From Streptomyces cynarae (lineage in GTDB: Bacteria > Actinomycetota > Actinomycetes > Streptomycetales > Streptomycetaceae), in the NCBI RefSeq assembly GCF_025642135.1, contig NZ_CP106793.1, forward strand, positions 6,478,001 through 6,542,000: a DNA stretch of 64,000 bases, in the 5' to 3' direction. A program made the translations under genes and the position numbers. Below are positions 41,150 to 49,858 of this stretch, one piece after another (position 1 is the first letter of the stretch; every line of letters starts with the position of its first letter). Below the pieces are notes generated by a model. That model was not told where the DNA came from. It did not search any database and saw only the letters and a program-made list of their open reading frames with translations.

Positions 41150-41968
41150 ATGCCTCGCCCCTACGTCCGATCCCTGGCGCTGGCGGCCGCAGCAGCCCTG
41201 ATACAGCTGATGGCACCCGCGCCGGCGACGGCAGACAGCGTTGTCATCGGAGGGTCTCCGGTCGACATCTCACAGAGCCCGTGGACGGTCGCCCTGTCCA
41301 GCCGTGACCGGTTCGGAGGCACCCGGGCGGGGCAGTTCTGCGGAGGCGTGGTGGTGGACCGTTCCACGGTCCTGACCGCCGCTCACTGTCTGAGCGCGGC
41401 CGTCCTCGGAGCGCCGCCCGGGCGGGTGCGGGATCTGAAGGTGATCGCGGATCGTACGGACCTCACGTCCAGCCAGGGCAAGGAGATCCCCGTGACGTCG
41501 ACATGGGTCAATCCGCAGTACAACAGCTATACGAACACCGGGGACTTCGGTGTGCTCACCCTCGCCACCCCGCTGCCTGCCGGCTCGGTCATCCCCATGG
41601 CGCCCGCCGGGGATCCGGCCTATACGCCGGGCACGCCGGCGACGGTGTACGGCTGGGGGGACGTCACGGGGAATGCCACCTACACGAGCAGCCTGCGGGC
41701 CGCCGGCCTTCAGGTCCTGACGGATGCGACCTGTGAAAAGGCGTATCCGGGTGGTCTTGACGGCAGATACGTCGCGTCCTCGATGCTGTGCGCCGGGGCG
41801 CCCGAAGGCGGCCATGACGCCTGTCAGGGGGACAGCGGCGGGCCGCTGGTCGCCAATGGGCGCCTGATCGGCGTGGTGTCCTGGGGGAGCGGCTGTGGGC
41901 AGCCGGGGCGCCCTGGTGTCTACACGCGGGTTTCGGAGGCCGTCAAGGTGCTGGGAGGCGGCCACTGA
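41150..41968 (+). CDS. Secreted trypsin-like serine protease
   Basis: 272 residues, S1A chymotrypsin/trypsin family. Sec signal peptide 1-29 (VRSLALAAAAALIQLMAPAPATA), then a mature start VVIGGSPV that resembles the activated IVGG end, so little or no propeptide. Triad: TAAHC (His79), GDFGVL (Asp132), GDSGGPLV (Ser229); the residue six before the serine is Asp (GHDACQGDSGG), which predicts Arg/Lys specificity. Cysteines suit three disulfides. ATG at 41150 follows GAGGAG next to a hairpin. Streptomyces trypsins of this type act in mycelial turnover and protease-inhibitor cascades; that role is inferred. Confidence 0.95.
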   Translation: MPRPYVRSLALAAAAALIQLMAPAPATADSVVIGGSPVDISQSPWTVALSSRDRFGGTRAGQFCGGVVVDRSTVLTAAHCLSAAVLGAPPGRVRDLKVIADRTDLTSSQGKEIPVTSTWVNPQYNSYTNTGDFGVLTLATPLPAGSVIPMAPAGDPAYTPGTPATVYGWGDVTGNATYTSSLRAAGLQVLTDATCEKAYPGGLDGRYVASSMLCAGAPEGGHDACQGDSGGPLVANGRLIGVVSWGSGCGQPGRPGVYTRVSEAVKVLGGGH

Positions 41969-42092
41969 GGGCGGCGCCACCGGGCGCAGCCTCGCGCCGC
42001 GGGAAAGGGCACACCCGTGCGGGCTGTCGCCGGCACGGAAGTGTGCGGTCGGTGCACGTCACGAGGACGCCGGCCCTTCGCGTCCCACGAGT

Positions 42093-42128
42093 ACGGGCGG
42101 CCACTCCCCGGATGGGGTGGCCGCCCGT
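42093..42128. terminator. Convergent terminator
   Basis: 11-bp perfect outer stem ACGGGCGGCCA / TGGCCGCCCGT with inner CCCC/GGGG, between the protease gene and the small zinc-ribbon gene. A second small hairpin (CACCGGC/GCCGGTG) follows at about 42130. Confidence 0.8.
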
Positions 42129-42173
42129 TCACCGGCGGCGCTGCCGGTGTCGGCTCGTCGTGGACGCGAAGGG

Positions 42174-42404
42174 TCAGCGCTCCTCTTCGGACGCGCTCGC
42201 GGGAACGGAGGTGAGCCGTTCCGTCTCGTCCTGTATCTCAGCGGCGATCTTCTTGAGTTCCGGCTCGAACTTGCGGCCGTGGTGGGCGCAGAAGAGCAGT
42301 TCTCCGCCGCTCAGGAGGACGACGCGCAGGTACGCCTGGGCGCCGCAACGGTCGCAGCGGTCAGCGGCCGTCAGCGGGCTCGCGGGGGTCAGAACAGTAG
42401 TCAC
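42174..42404 (-). CDS. Small zinc-ribbon-like protein (DUF7455 type)
   Basis: 76 residues. CDRC near residue 17 and CAHH near 39 form a likely zinc site of C-x2-C ... C-x2-H type, in the context RCDRCGAQAYLRVVLLSGGELLFCAHHGRKFEPEL. The C terminus is a helical, Glu-rich tail. It is found next to hrdB/parE in many Streptomyces; function unknown. GTG start at 42404 with GAGG upstream; a TTGACC (-35-like, minus strand) occurs at 42442-42447. Confidence 0.85.
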   Translation of the reverse strand: MTTVLTPASPLTAADRCDRCGAQAYLRVVLLSGGELLFCAHHGRKFEPELKKIAAEIQDETERLTSVPASASEEER

Positions 42405-42843
42405 GTCGCCTCTTCTCTAGCTCGACGAGCTGTCGTACCAGGGTCAACATCCAACCAGGCCGAAAACGTTCCCGCTCGCGGCTTCTCCTCGAAAAAATCT
42501 TTCCGAGCCGGCTGTCTGCTGCCGGTTGGCGGCGAATGTGCCGTATTACGTCTCTTGTGTCGTACGGGTTCGCGCTGTGTGTCGGTTGTCCGTCCTCCCG
42601 GCGGGTTGCCGGTTGTGGATGAGGACGTGCCCCGAGGCTAAATGGTTCATGCCTCGAAGGGAACGTGATATGTACTTCACCCCCACGAGGGATCGAACAT
42701 CCGTACGACTCTGGATTACGCTGAGGTGCCGACGAGGGATGCGTTACAACGGCTCTACCAGGCCTCGGTACCCTCGGAGCGGCGACCGAAGCCGACCCTC
42801 ACCCCAGGGGGTCCCATCTGAAATTCAGCGAGGAGCGAACCGC
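42405..42843. other. Divergent region upstream of parE
   Basis: 439 bp between the small zinc-ribbon gene and parE. Noted: TTGACC on the minus strand (complement of 42442-42447) as a -35 for the small gene; an inverted repeat CGAGGC ... GCCTCG (42633-42656) around a less GC-rich TAAATGGTTCAT; and a TACGCT hexamer near 42718 that could serve parE. The frame open upstream of parE here has non-coding composition. Confidence 0.5.
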
Positions 42844-44967
42844 GTGACCGCCGAGACGTCCGTGCCGTCCACTGCGCTGCTGACCGGAGCAGACCGGGAC
42901 GGTTCCAACTACACCGCGCGGCACCTTCTCGTCCTCGAAGGCCTCGAGGCCGTGCGCAAGCGCCCCGGTATGTACATCGGCTCCACCGACAGCCGGGGCC
43001 TGATGCACTGCCTCTGGGAGATCATCGACAACTCCGTCGACGAGGCACTGGGTGGCTACTGCGACTACATCGAGGTGATCCTGCACGACGACGCCTCGGT
43101 GGAGGTGCGGGACAACGGCCGGGGCATCCCGGTCGACGTCGAGCCCAAGACCCGCCTGTCCGGCGTCGAGGTCGTGATGACCAAGCTGCACGCCGGCGGC
43201 AAGTTCGGCGGTGGCTCCTACGCGGCGTCCGGCGGTCTGCACGGCGTCGGGGCGTCCGTGGTGAACGCCCTCTCCGCGCGTCTGGACGTCGAGGTCGACC
43301 GTGGCGGCCACACCCACCTGATCAGCTTCCGGCGCGGTGTGCCGGGCGTCTTTGCCGCCGACGGCCCGGACGCGAAGTTCGAGGCCAAGAGCGGCCTGCA
43401 CAAGACCAAGAAGATCCCCAAGACCCGCACCGGCACACGGGTGCGCTACTGGGCCGACCGCCAGATCTTCCTCAAGGACGCCAAGCTCTCCCTGGAGACG
43501 CTGCACCAGCGCGCCCGCCAGACCGCGTTCCTGGTACCGGGGCTCACCATCGTCGTCCGCGACGAGTACGGGCTCGGCGAGGGCGGCAGCAAGGGCGAAG
43601 AGTCCTTCCGCTTCGATGGTGGCATCAGCGAGTTCTGCGAGTACCTGGCGAAGGACAAGCCGGTGTGCGACGTCCTCCGTTTCTCCGGACAGGGCACCTT
43701 CAAGGAGACGGTCCCCGTCCTCGACGACCACGGCCAGATGACGCCCACCGAGGTCACCCGGGAGCTCGGCGTCGACGTCGCGCTGCGCTGGGGCACCGGT
43801 TACGACACGACGCTCAGGTCGTTCGTGAACATCATCGCCACCCCGAAGGGCGGCACCCACGTCGCCGGCTTCGAGCAGGCCGTCACCCGGACGATGAACG
43901 AGGTCCTGCGCGCCAAGAAGATGCTGCGCGTCGCCGAGGACGACATCGTCAAGGACGACGCGCTGGAGGGGCTCACCGCGGTCGTCACGGTGCGTCTGGC
44001 CGAGCCGCAGTTCGAGGGGCAGACCAAGGAGGTCCTCGGCACCTCCGCGGCGCGCCGCATCGTGGCGAACGTGGTCTCCAAGGAGCTCAAGGCATTCCTG
44101 ACGTCCACCAAGCGTGACGCCGCCCAGCAGGCCAGGGTCGTCCTGGAGAAGGCCGTCGCCGCCGCCCGCACGCGTATCGCGGCGCGCCAGCACAAGGACG
44201 CCCAGCGCCGCAAGACGGCCTTGGAGTCCTCCTCGCTGCCCGCCAAGCTCGCCGACTGCCGCAGCGACGACGTCGACCGCAGCGAACTGTTCATCGTCGA
44301 GGGCGACTCCGCGCTCGGCACGGCGAAGCTCGCTCGGAACTCCGAGTTCCAGGCGCTCCTGCCGATCCGTGGCAAGATCCTGAACGTCCAGAAGTCGTCC
44401 GTCACGGACATGCTGAAGAACGCCGAGTGCGGCGCGATCATCCAGGTCATAGGAGCGGGGTCCGGCCGGACCTTCGACCTCGACGCGGCCCGCTACGGCA
44501 AGATCATCATGATGACCGACGCCGACGTGGACGGTTCCCACATCCGCACCCTGCTGCTGACGCTGTTCCACCGCTACATGCGGCCCATGGTCGAGGCGGG
44601 CCGGGTGTTCGCCGCGGTGCCGCCGCTGCACCGCATCGAGCTGATCCAGCCGAAGAAGGGCCAGGACAAGTACGTCTACACGTACTCGGACCGCGAGCTG
44701 CGCGACAAGCTCCTGGAGTTCCAGAGCAAGGGCATCCGGTACAAGGACTCCATCCAGCGCTACAAGGGCCTCGGCGAGATGGACGCCGACCAGCTGGCCG
44801 AGACGACGATGGACCCGCGCCACCGCACCCTGCGCCGGATCAACCTCTCCGACCTGGAAGCCGCCGAACAGGTCTTCGACCTCCTGATGGGCAACGACGT
44901 GGCACCGCGCAAGGAGTTCATCTCCAGCTCCGCGGCGACACTGGACAGGTCCCGCATCGACGCGTAA
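42844..44967 (+). CDS. parE: DNA topoisomerase IV subunit B (ParE)
   Basis: 707-residue type IIA topoisomerase ATPase subunit, the S. coelicolor ParE length. GHKL ATPase: EGLEAVRKRPGMYIGS, EIIDNSVDEALGG, DNGRGIPVD, GLHGVGASVVNAL; TOPRIM: FIVEGDSALGTAK, MTDADVDGSHIR; C-terminal RYKGLGEMDADQLAETTMDP. GTG at 42844 with GAGGAG upstream; the frame runs open further up but is unlike coding. The closer GyrB paralogue is elsewhere on Streptomyces chromosomes; pairing with parC in this window (59811-62267) supports the ParE call. It decatenates replicated linear chromosomes. Confidence 0.94.
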   Translation: MTAETSVPSTALLTGADRDGSNYTARHLLVLEGLEAVRKRPGMYIGSTDSRGLMHCLWEIIDNSVDEALGGYCDYIEVILHDDASVEVRDNGRGIPVDVEPKTRLSGVEVVMTKLHAGGKFGGGSYAASGGLHGVGASVVNALSARLDVEVDRGGHTHLISFRRGVPGVFAADGPDAKFEAKSGLHKTKKIPKTRTGTRVRYWADRQIFLKDAKLSLETLHQRARQTAFLVPGLTIVVRDEYGLGEGGSKGEESFRFDGGISEFCEYLAKDKPVCDVLRFSGQGTFKETVPVLDDHGQMTPTEVTRELGVDVALRWGTGYDTTLRSFVNIIATPKGGTHVAGFEQAVTRTMNEVLRAKKMLRVAEDDIVKDDALEGLTAVVTVRLAEPQFEGQTKEVLGTSAARRIVANVVSKELKAFLTSTKRDAAQQARVVLEKAVAAARTRIAARQHKDAQRRKTALESSSLPAKLADCRSDDVDRSELFIVEGDSALGTAKLARNSEFQALLPIRGKILNVQKSSVTDMLKNAECGAIIQVIGAGSGRTFDLDAARYGKIIMMTDADVDGSHIRTLLLTLFHRYMRPMVEAGRVFAAVPPLHRIELIQPKKGQDKYVYTYSDRELRDKLLEFQSKGIRYKDSIQRYKGLGEMDADQLAETTMDPRHRTLRRINLSDLEAAEQVFDLLMGNDVAPRKEFISSSAATLDRSRIDA

Positions 44968-45068
44968 CCGCTGCGTCGTCTGGGGCAAGCGGCCCGGCGG
45001 GGCCGGGAGGGGCGCCTCGGCGTCCCTTCCGGCCGCATCCGCTTCCTGACCGGTGCCTGCCCCGGGCT

Positions 45069-45137
45069 CTCCACCCCTGGGTGGAGCCGGGGCCGGCCCG
45101 AGGATCCACCCACGATCCACCCCTGCTCCGATCCACC
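45069..45137 (+). promoter_or_regulatory. Inverted repeat plus three direct repeats upstream of a two-component operon
   Basis: CTCCACCC-CT-GGGTGGAG (45069-45086), then GATCCACC at 45103-45110, 45114-45121 and 45130-45137. The shared TCCACC core suggests multiple sites for one regulator, perhaps the operon's own. Confidence 0.5.
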
Positions 45138-45216
45138 GCTTCGTCGGCTTCCGTAGCTTCGAAGGCGTCGACGGCACCCGCCGCGACAACGCCCTTCCTC
45201 GCCCACGGAGGCAACG

Positions 45217-45741
45217 ATGTCCGGGCCCATCGACGCCCTGCTGATCACCGCCGCAGTCGTCCTGATCCTCGTGCGTCAGTTCCGAGCGCGCCGGATCTCG
45301 GCCGACCGGCGTTGGTGGGTCATGCCTGCCGTCCTGGCCTTCCTGGCCGTGCGCGAGCCCGGCGTGCTCGATCCCCAGCACCACGCCGAGTCCGCCCTCC
45401 TCATCGGGGCCGAGCTGCTCATCGGGCTGGCCACGGGTGCCGGCTGGGCCTGGACCACCCGCATATGGACCGAGCCGGACGGCACGGTCTGGAGCCGCGG
45501 CACCAAGGCAAGCGTCGCAGTGTGGATCGTCGGCATAGGCCTGCGCGTCGGTCTCTTCGCCATCGGCGCGGTCCTCGGCGTCCACCAGGACAGCTCCGCC
45601 CTGTTCCTCGCTCTCGCCGCCACCCTGCTGGTGCGCAGCGGGATCCTGATCTGGCGGTCGCGTTCCGTCTCCACCGCCCAACTGCGGGGCCCGGCGTACG
45701 GTGACCGCGTGGCCTCGCCCTCGAGGAAGGAGTCCGTGTGA
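45217..45741 (+). CDS. DUF1453-like membrane protein
   Basis: 174 residues with about four membrane segments: IDALLITAAVVLILVRQF, WWVMPAVLAFLAV, LLIGAELLIGLATGAGW, and VWIVGIGLRVGLFAIGAVLGV / ALFLALAATLLVRSGILIW. The RQFRARRISADRRWW loop and GTKASVAVWIVGIGLRVGL are typical of the DUF1453 (CcdC-like) proteins. Its stop overlaps the histidine kinase start by 4 bp, so it is probably an accessory sensor component of that system. Confidence 0.82.
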   Translation: MSGPIDALLITAAVVLILVRQFRARRISADRRWWVMPAVLAFLAVREPGVLDPQHHAESALLIGAELLIGLATGAGWAWTTRIWTEPDGTVWSRGTKASVAVWIVGIGLRVGLFAIGAVLGVHQDSSALFLALAATLLVRSGILIWRSRSVSTAQLRGPAYGDRVASPSRKESV

Positions 45742-46889
45742 CGGAGTACGCGTGGACACGCTGGCCCTCCCGAGAGGCCCTGTCCCGCGCCGGTACCTCC
45801 GCCGCCCGGCGCGGGCTCGCCCGGATCGCACGGCTCGTCGCCCTCGGCATGCTCCTGTGGACGACGTTCACGGACGGCAGCCTGCGTTCGTGGGGCATCG
45901 CCGCGGCCGCGTTCGGAGTCCTGGTGTGCGCGGCAGCAGCGTGGGCCTTCTTCCGGGCCACCTTCCACCACCGGCTGTTGCCCTCGGTCGCCCTGCTCGT
46001 GGCGCTCCTCGGGATGGGTGCGACGGCGTACGCGGCGGATCTGCGCGTGCCCGCCATGGTCCTGTGGTGCGGCTGTGCCATCGGCGCCCTGGAGCGGCTG
46101 CCCCTCGCGGCCGCCGTGCCCGCCGCCGGCCTCGGTCTGGGGACGTACGCGGCGGCCACCGACGACGCCTGGCTGAACACGGCGATCACCGTGGTCGGGA
46201 TCGCGCTCGCCGGCTATGTCCTGCGCCTCGACGCCGAGGCACGCGGCAGCGCCCTGCGGCTGCTCGCCCAGGAGAGGGCCGCGCGGGCGGCCGAGGCGGA
46301 GTCGGCGGCCCTGGCGGAGCGGACGCGGATCGCACGGGAGATCCACGACGTACTGGCGCACAGCCTCTCGGCGCAACTGGTGCATCTGGAGGCGGCACGG
46401 CTGCTGATCGAGGCGGGGGCCGAAAGGGAGAAGATCCTGGAGCGGGTCGTGGCGGCGCGGGGGATGGCCCGGGACGGGCTTGCCGAGACCCGGCAGGCGC
46501 TCTCCGCGCTGCGCGGGGAGATGTCCCCGCTCGAGGACTTCCTCAGCGAGCTCGTCTCCGCGTCCGATGGTGCCGACATCACCTTCTCGGGTGAGCGTCG
46601 ACCGCTGCCCGCCGAGGCCTCCCAGGCCGTCCGCAGGGTCGCTCAGGAGGCCCTGACCAACGTCCGCAAGCACGCTCCGGGCGCCAAGGTGCGCATACGG
46701 CTGGAGTACGCCGAGCACGAAGTGACGCTGGACGTCCGCGATTCGGGCGGTTCGCCGGGCGGGCTGGCCGGGTCGGGGGCCGGGTACGGTCTGCTCGGCA
46801 TGCGGGAGCGTGCCGAGCTGCTGGGCGGCTCACTGCAGGCAGGGCCCGGTGAGGAGGGATTCGTGGTGACGTTGAAGGTGCCCGTATGA
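45738..46889 (+). CDS. Two-component sensor histidine kinase (NarL partner type)
   Basis: 383 residues. About four to six membrane segments in the first 180 residues (LVALGMLLWTTF, AAFGVLVCAAAAWAFF, LLPSVALLVALLGMGATAYA, AITVVGIALAGYVL). Dimerisation/phosphoacceptor region ERTRIAREIHDVLAHSLSAQLVHLEAARLL (HisKA_3), then HATPase_c with EALTNVRKHAPGAKV, DVRDSGG and GYGLLGMRERAELLGG. No periplasmic domain of size, so it probably senses a membrane-associated signal. Overlaps both neighbours by 4 bp in a three-gene operon. Confidence 0.92.
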   Translation: MTEYAWTRWPSREALSRAGTSAARRGLARIARLVALGMLLWTTFTDGSLRSWGIAAAAFGVLVCAAAAWAFFRATFHHRLLPSVALLVALLGMGATAYAADLRVPAMVLWCGCAIGALERLPLAAAVPAAGLGLGTYAAATDDAWLNTAITVVGIALAGYVLRLDAEARGSALRLLAQERAARAAEAESAALAERTRIAREIHDVLAHSLSAQLVHLEAARLLIEAGAEREKILERVVAARGMARDGLAETRQALSALRGEMSPLEDFLSELVSASDGADITFSGERRPLPAEASQAVRRVAQEALTNVRKHAPGAKVRIRLEYAEHEVTLDVRDSGGSPGGLAGSGAGYGLLGMRERAELLGGSLQAGPGEEGFVVTLKVPV

Positions 46890-47569
46890 CGGGGGAGGAG
46901 AGTGCGAAGCCCGCCCGGGTGGTGGTGGCGGACGATCAGACGGTGGTGCGTGAGGGCATCGTGATGCTGCTCGGTCTGCTGCCCGGGATCGAGGTCGTCG
47001 GTGCCGCCGGGGACGGCGAGGAGGCGGTCCGGCTCGTTGCCGAGCTCGCCCCGGACGTGGTGCTGATGGACCTGCGCATGCCGCGCTGCGACGGCGTCGA
47101 GGCGACGCGGCGCATCCGCGCCGAGCACCCCGGAACCCAGGTCGTCGTGCTGACCACCTTCGGAGACGACGAGTCGTTGTTCCCGGCCCTCAGAGCCGGG
47201 GCGCGCGGCTATCTCACCAAGGACGCGGGCGGCGACGAGATCGTACGGGCCGTGCGGAGCGTGCTGTCCGGGGAGGCGGGGCTGTCGCCGAGCATCCAAC
47301 GGCGCCTGCTGGAGCGGCTGACGGAGCCGGAGCGGAAACCGGTGGCCGCCTCCCGGCCGCCGGACGGGCTCACCGCACGGGAGACCGAGGTACTCGTACT
47401 GATCGCCGAGGGGCTGACCAACCAGGAGATCGCGCGCAGACTGCACGTTTCCACGGCCACTGTGAAGACCCACATCAACAATCTCTTCGCCAAGACAGGG
47501 CTCAAGGACCGTGCGCGGGCGGTGGGTTACGCGTATGCGACGGGGCTGGTCAGGCCCCCCTCGCAGTGA
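46886..47569 (+). CDS. NarL/LuxR-type response regulator
   Basis: 227 residues. Receiver domain with acidic pocket VVADDQTVVREG and phosphoacceptor Asp in VVLMDLRMPRCDGVEA, Lys in GYLTKDAGGDEI; C-terminal LuxR HTH LTARETEVLVLIAEGLTNQEIARRLHVSTATVKTHINNLFAKTGLKDRARAV. Coupled to the kinase (ATGA overlap). It may bind the TCCACC repeats upstream of the operon, which is a guess from position. Confidence 0.94.
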   Translation: MTGEESAKPARVVVADDQTVVREGIVMLLGLLPGIEVVGAAGDGEEAVRLVAELAPDVVLMDLRMPRCDGVEATRRIRAEHPGTQVVVLTTFGDDESLFPALRAGARGYLTKDAGGDEIVRAVRSVLSGEAGLSPSIQRRLLERLTEPERKPVAASRPPDGLTARETEVLVLIAEGLTNQEIARRLHVSTATVKTHINNLFAKTGLKDRARAVGYAYATGLVRPPSQ

Positions 47570-47637
47570 GTCACCTGATGGGGTGAAGCACGGGGAGAAG
47601 AAGGTCTGGGGTCTTCCCGCTCTGTCCATGCTTGGGC

Positions 47638-48201
47638 ATGAGGTCAAACCATGACCGTTCCCGCGGAGGCGGGGACGGTCCCGAGAGTTCGGTTGAGAAG
47701 TACCAAGGCTGTGATCCCGCCTCGACGGGCGCGGGAGCGGCCGGGCGGGCGGAGTACGACGACCCCTGGTACGACGCGCTGGCGTCCGGCTGGGGCGAGC
47801 TGGACGGGACGGGCGCCCCCGCCCCGGTCGTGCCCTCCGCGCGCCGGGAGGGCGAAGGCGCCGACCGCGTCGCGGACGTCTATCTGCAGGTGCAGCGCAG
47901 CGCGGCGTTCCGGGAGGTGCGCAGCCGGTACCGGAGGTTCGTGGTTCCGGGTCTCGTGATCTTCTTCACCTGGTACGTGGGCTATGTGGTGACCGCACAG
48001 GCGGCACCGGGGCTGATGGAGCGGCCGGTGGCGGGAGCCGTGAACGTGGCGATGCTGGCGGGGCTCGGGCAGTTCCTGACGACGTTCCTGTTGACGTGGG
48101 CGTACGCACGGCACGCGCGGTTGCGCAGGGACCGCGCCGCGCTCGATCTGCGCTGGGACACCCAGGAGTTGACACGCCCGCTCAGGGGTGGCGAGCGGTG
48201 A
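47638..48201 (+). CDS. DUF485 membrane protein (symporter partner)
   Basis: 187 residues as called. Conserved part from about residue 80: YLQVQRSAAFREVRSRYRRFVVPGLVIFFTWYVGYVVTAQAAPGLMERPVAGAVNVAMLAGLGQFLTTFLLTWAYARHARLRRDRAALDLR, with two membrane segments, the DUF485 signature. Such proteins accompany acetate/pyruvate-type sodium:solute symporters, and the symporter follows with a GTGA overlap. The start is uncertain: ATG 47638 is the only reasonable in-frame codon, but a hairpin (47653-47680) lies inside the proposed N-terminal coding region. Confidence 0.8.
   Translation: MRSNHDRSRGGGDGPESSVEKYQGCDPASTGAGAAGRAEYDDPWYDALASGWGELDGTGAPAPVVPSARREGEGADRVADVYLQVQRSAAFREVRSRYRRFVVPGLVIFFTWYVGYVVTAQAAPGLMERPVAGAVNVAMLAGLGQFLTTFLLTWAYARHARLRRDRAALDLRWDTQELTRPLRGGER
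47653..47680 (+). promoter_or_regulatory. Hairpin at the 5' end of the DUF485 gene
   Basis: 12-bp stem with one G-T wobble (GACCGTTCCCGC with GCGGGGACGGTC), loop GGAG. It starts 83 bp after the response regulator stop and could terminate or attenuate the upstream operon if the DUF485 start is later than called. Confidence 0.5.
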
Positions 48202-49790
48202 GCGGTCACCATCAGATGCCGGCGCTGCTGCTGTTCGGCGTGTTCGTCGCGATCACCCTGGCGATCACCACCTGGGTGAGCCGTGACCGGCACGGATCGG
48301 CGGAGGAGTTCTACGCGGGCGGGCGGTTGTTCTCTCCGATGGAGAATGGTTTTGCCATCGCGGGCGACTACATGTCGGCGGCCTCCTTCCTCGGCGTGAC
48401 GGGGCTCATCGCACTCTTCGGGTACGACGGGATCCTGTATGTGGTGGGCTTCCTCGTCGCCTGGCTGGTGGTGCTCTTCTTCGTCGCCGAACTGGTGCGG
48501 AACTGTGGGCGGTTCACGCTCGCCGACGTCGTCGCGGCACGGATGAGCGAGAGGAGGGTGCGGATCGCGGTGGGGACGTCCTCCGTGACGGTGTCCGTGC
48601 TGTACCTGGTGGCGCAGATGGTGGGTGCGGGCAGCCTCGTCGCGCTGCTCTTCGGGGGGACGAGCACGGCGGCGCGCGCCTGGACGGTGGTCGTCGTCGG
48701 CGCGCTCATGGTGATCTACGTGGCGCTGGGCGGGATGCGGGCCACCACCTGGATCCAGATCGTCAAGGCGGTCCTGCTGCTGGGCGGCACGGTCGCGCTG
48801 ACCGCTGCGCTGCTGGTGCGGTTCCACGGGGACGTCGACGCGTTGCTCCGCACGGCGGCGGGGCGCAGCGGGCACGGGGACGCGTTCCTCGCCCCGGGGC
48901 TGAAGTACGGCGGGGACTGGACCGCCCGGATCGACTTCGTCAGCCTGGGCCTGGCGCTGGTGCTGGGCACGGCCGGGCTGCCGCACATCCTCTCCCGCTT
49001 CTACACCGTGCCGACCGCGCGTGCCGCCCGCCGTTCGGTCGTCTGGTCGGTCTGGCTCATCGGCGGTTTCTACCTGATGACGATCGCGCTGGGTTTCGGC
49101 GCGGCCGCCGTCGTCGGGCCGGACGCCGTGCGCGCGTCGAACGAGGCCGGGAACACGGCGGTGCCGCTGCTGGCGCAGCGACTGGGCGGCGGTGCGGACA
49201 CCACCGGAGGGACGGTGCTGTTCGCCATGGTCGCCGCGATCGCCTTCGCCACGATCCTCGCCGTCGTCGCCGGCATCACCCTCGCCGCCTCGGCCGCCGT
49301 CGCCCACGACCTCTACCCCTCACTGCGGCGCCGTGGCCGCAAGGCCCGCAGTGAGGTCGGGGTGGCGCGGGCCGCCGCCGTCGGTGTCGGCGTGGTCGCG
49401 ATCGCCCTCGGCCTGCTGGTCCGCGACCTCAACGTGGCGTTCCTGGTGGGGCTCGCCTTCGCGGTCTCGGCGTCGGCGAATCTCCCGGTACTGGTCTACA
49501 CGCTCTTCTGGCGCGGCTTCACCACGCGCGGGGCCGTCTGGGCGGTCTACGGCGGCCTCGTGCCCGCACTGGGGCTCGTGCTGCTGTCCCCGGTCGTCTC
49601 GGGAAGCCCCGGATCGCTGTTCCCGGCAGTCGACTTCCAGTACTTCCCGCTGCAGAACCCGGGCCTCGTCTCCGTACCGCTCGGCTTCCTCGCGGGCTGG
49701 CTCGGCACGGTCACCTCGTCTGAGGGGCCGGACGAGACCAAGTACGCGGAGACCGAGGTGCGGTCACTGACGGGCGCCGGAGCGGTGTGA
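48198..49790 (+). CDS. Sodium:solute symporter, acetate/monocarboxylate permease (ActP/MctC type)
   Basis: 530-residue SSS-family transporter with about 13 segments. Family marks: FYAGGRLFSPMENGFAIAGDYMSAASFLGVTGLIALFGYDG, LADVVAARMSERRVR, ALGGMRATTWIQIVKAVLLL, GTAGLPHILSRFYTVPTARAARRSVVWSVWLIGGFY. The GTG at 48198 overlaps the DUF485 stop and is preceded by GGGGTGGCGAG; upstream codons belong to the neighbour. Likely substrates are acetate, pyruvate or propionate. It terminates at a long hairpin. Confidence 0.93.
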   Translation: MSGHHQMPALLLFGVFVAITLAITTWVSRDRHGSAEEFYAGGRLFSPMENGFAIAGDYMSAASFLGVTGLIALFGYDGILYVVGFLVAWLVVLFFVAELVRNCGRFTLADVVAARMSERRVRIAVGTSSVTVSVLYLVAQMVGAGSLVALLFGGTSTAARAWTVVVVGALMVIYVALGGMRATTWIQIVKAVLLLGGTVALTAALLVRFHGDVDALLRTAAGRSGHGDAFLAPGLKYGGDWTARIDFVSLGLALVLGTAGLPHILSRFYTVPTARAARRSVVWSVWLIGGFYLMTIALGFGAAAVVGPDAVRASNEAGNTAVPLLAQRLGGGADTTGGTVLFAMVAAIAFATILAVVAGITLAASAAVAHDLYPSLRRRGRKARSEVGVARAAAVGVGVVAIALGLLVRDLNVAFLVGLAFAVSASANLPVLVYTLFWRGFTTRGAVWAVYGGLVPALGLVLLSPVVSGSPGSLFPAVDFQYFPLQNPGLVSVPLGFLAGWLGTVTSSEGPDETKYAETEVRSLTGAGAV

Positions 49791-49791
49791 C

Positions 49792-49837
49792 CGATGGGCG
49801 CCCCCGCCGACGTACGCGCGGGCCGGGGCGCCCATCG
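49792..49837. terminator. Convergent terminator
   Basis: 13-bp perfect stem CGATGGGCGCCCC / GGGGCGCCCATCG with a 20-nt loop, between the symporter and the first CitB-type regulator. Confidence 0.85.
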
Positions 49838-49858
49838 TGTTCGGAGCCGCAAGGACCC

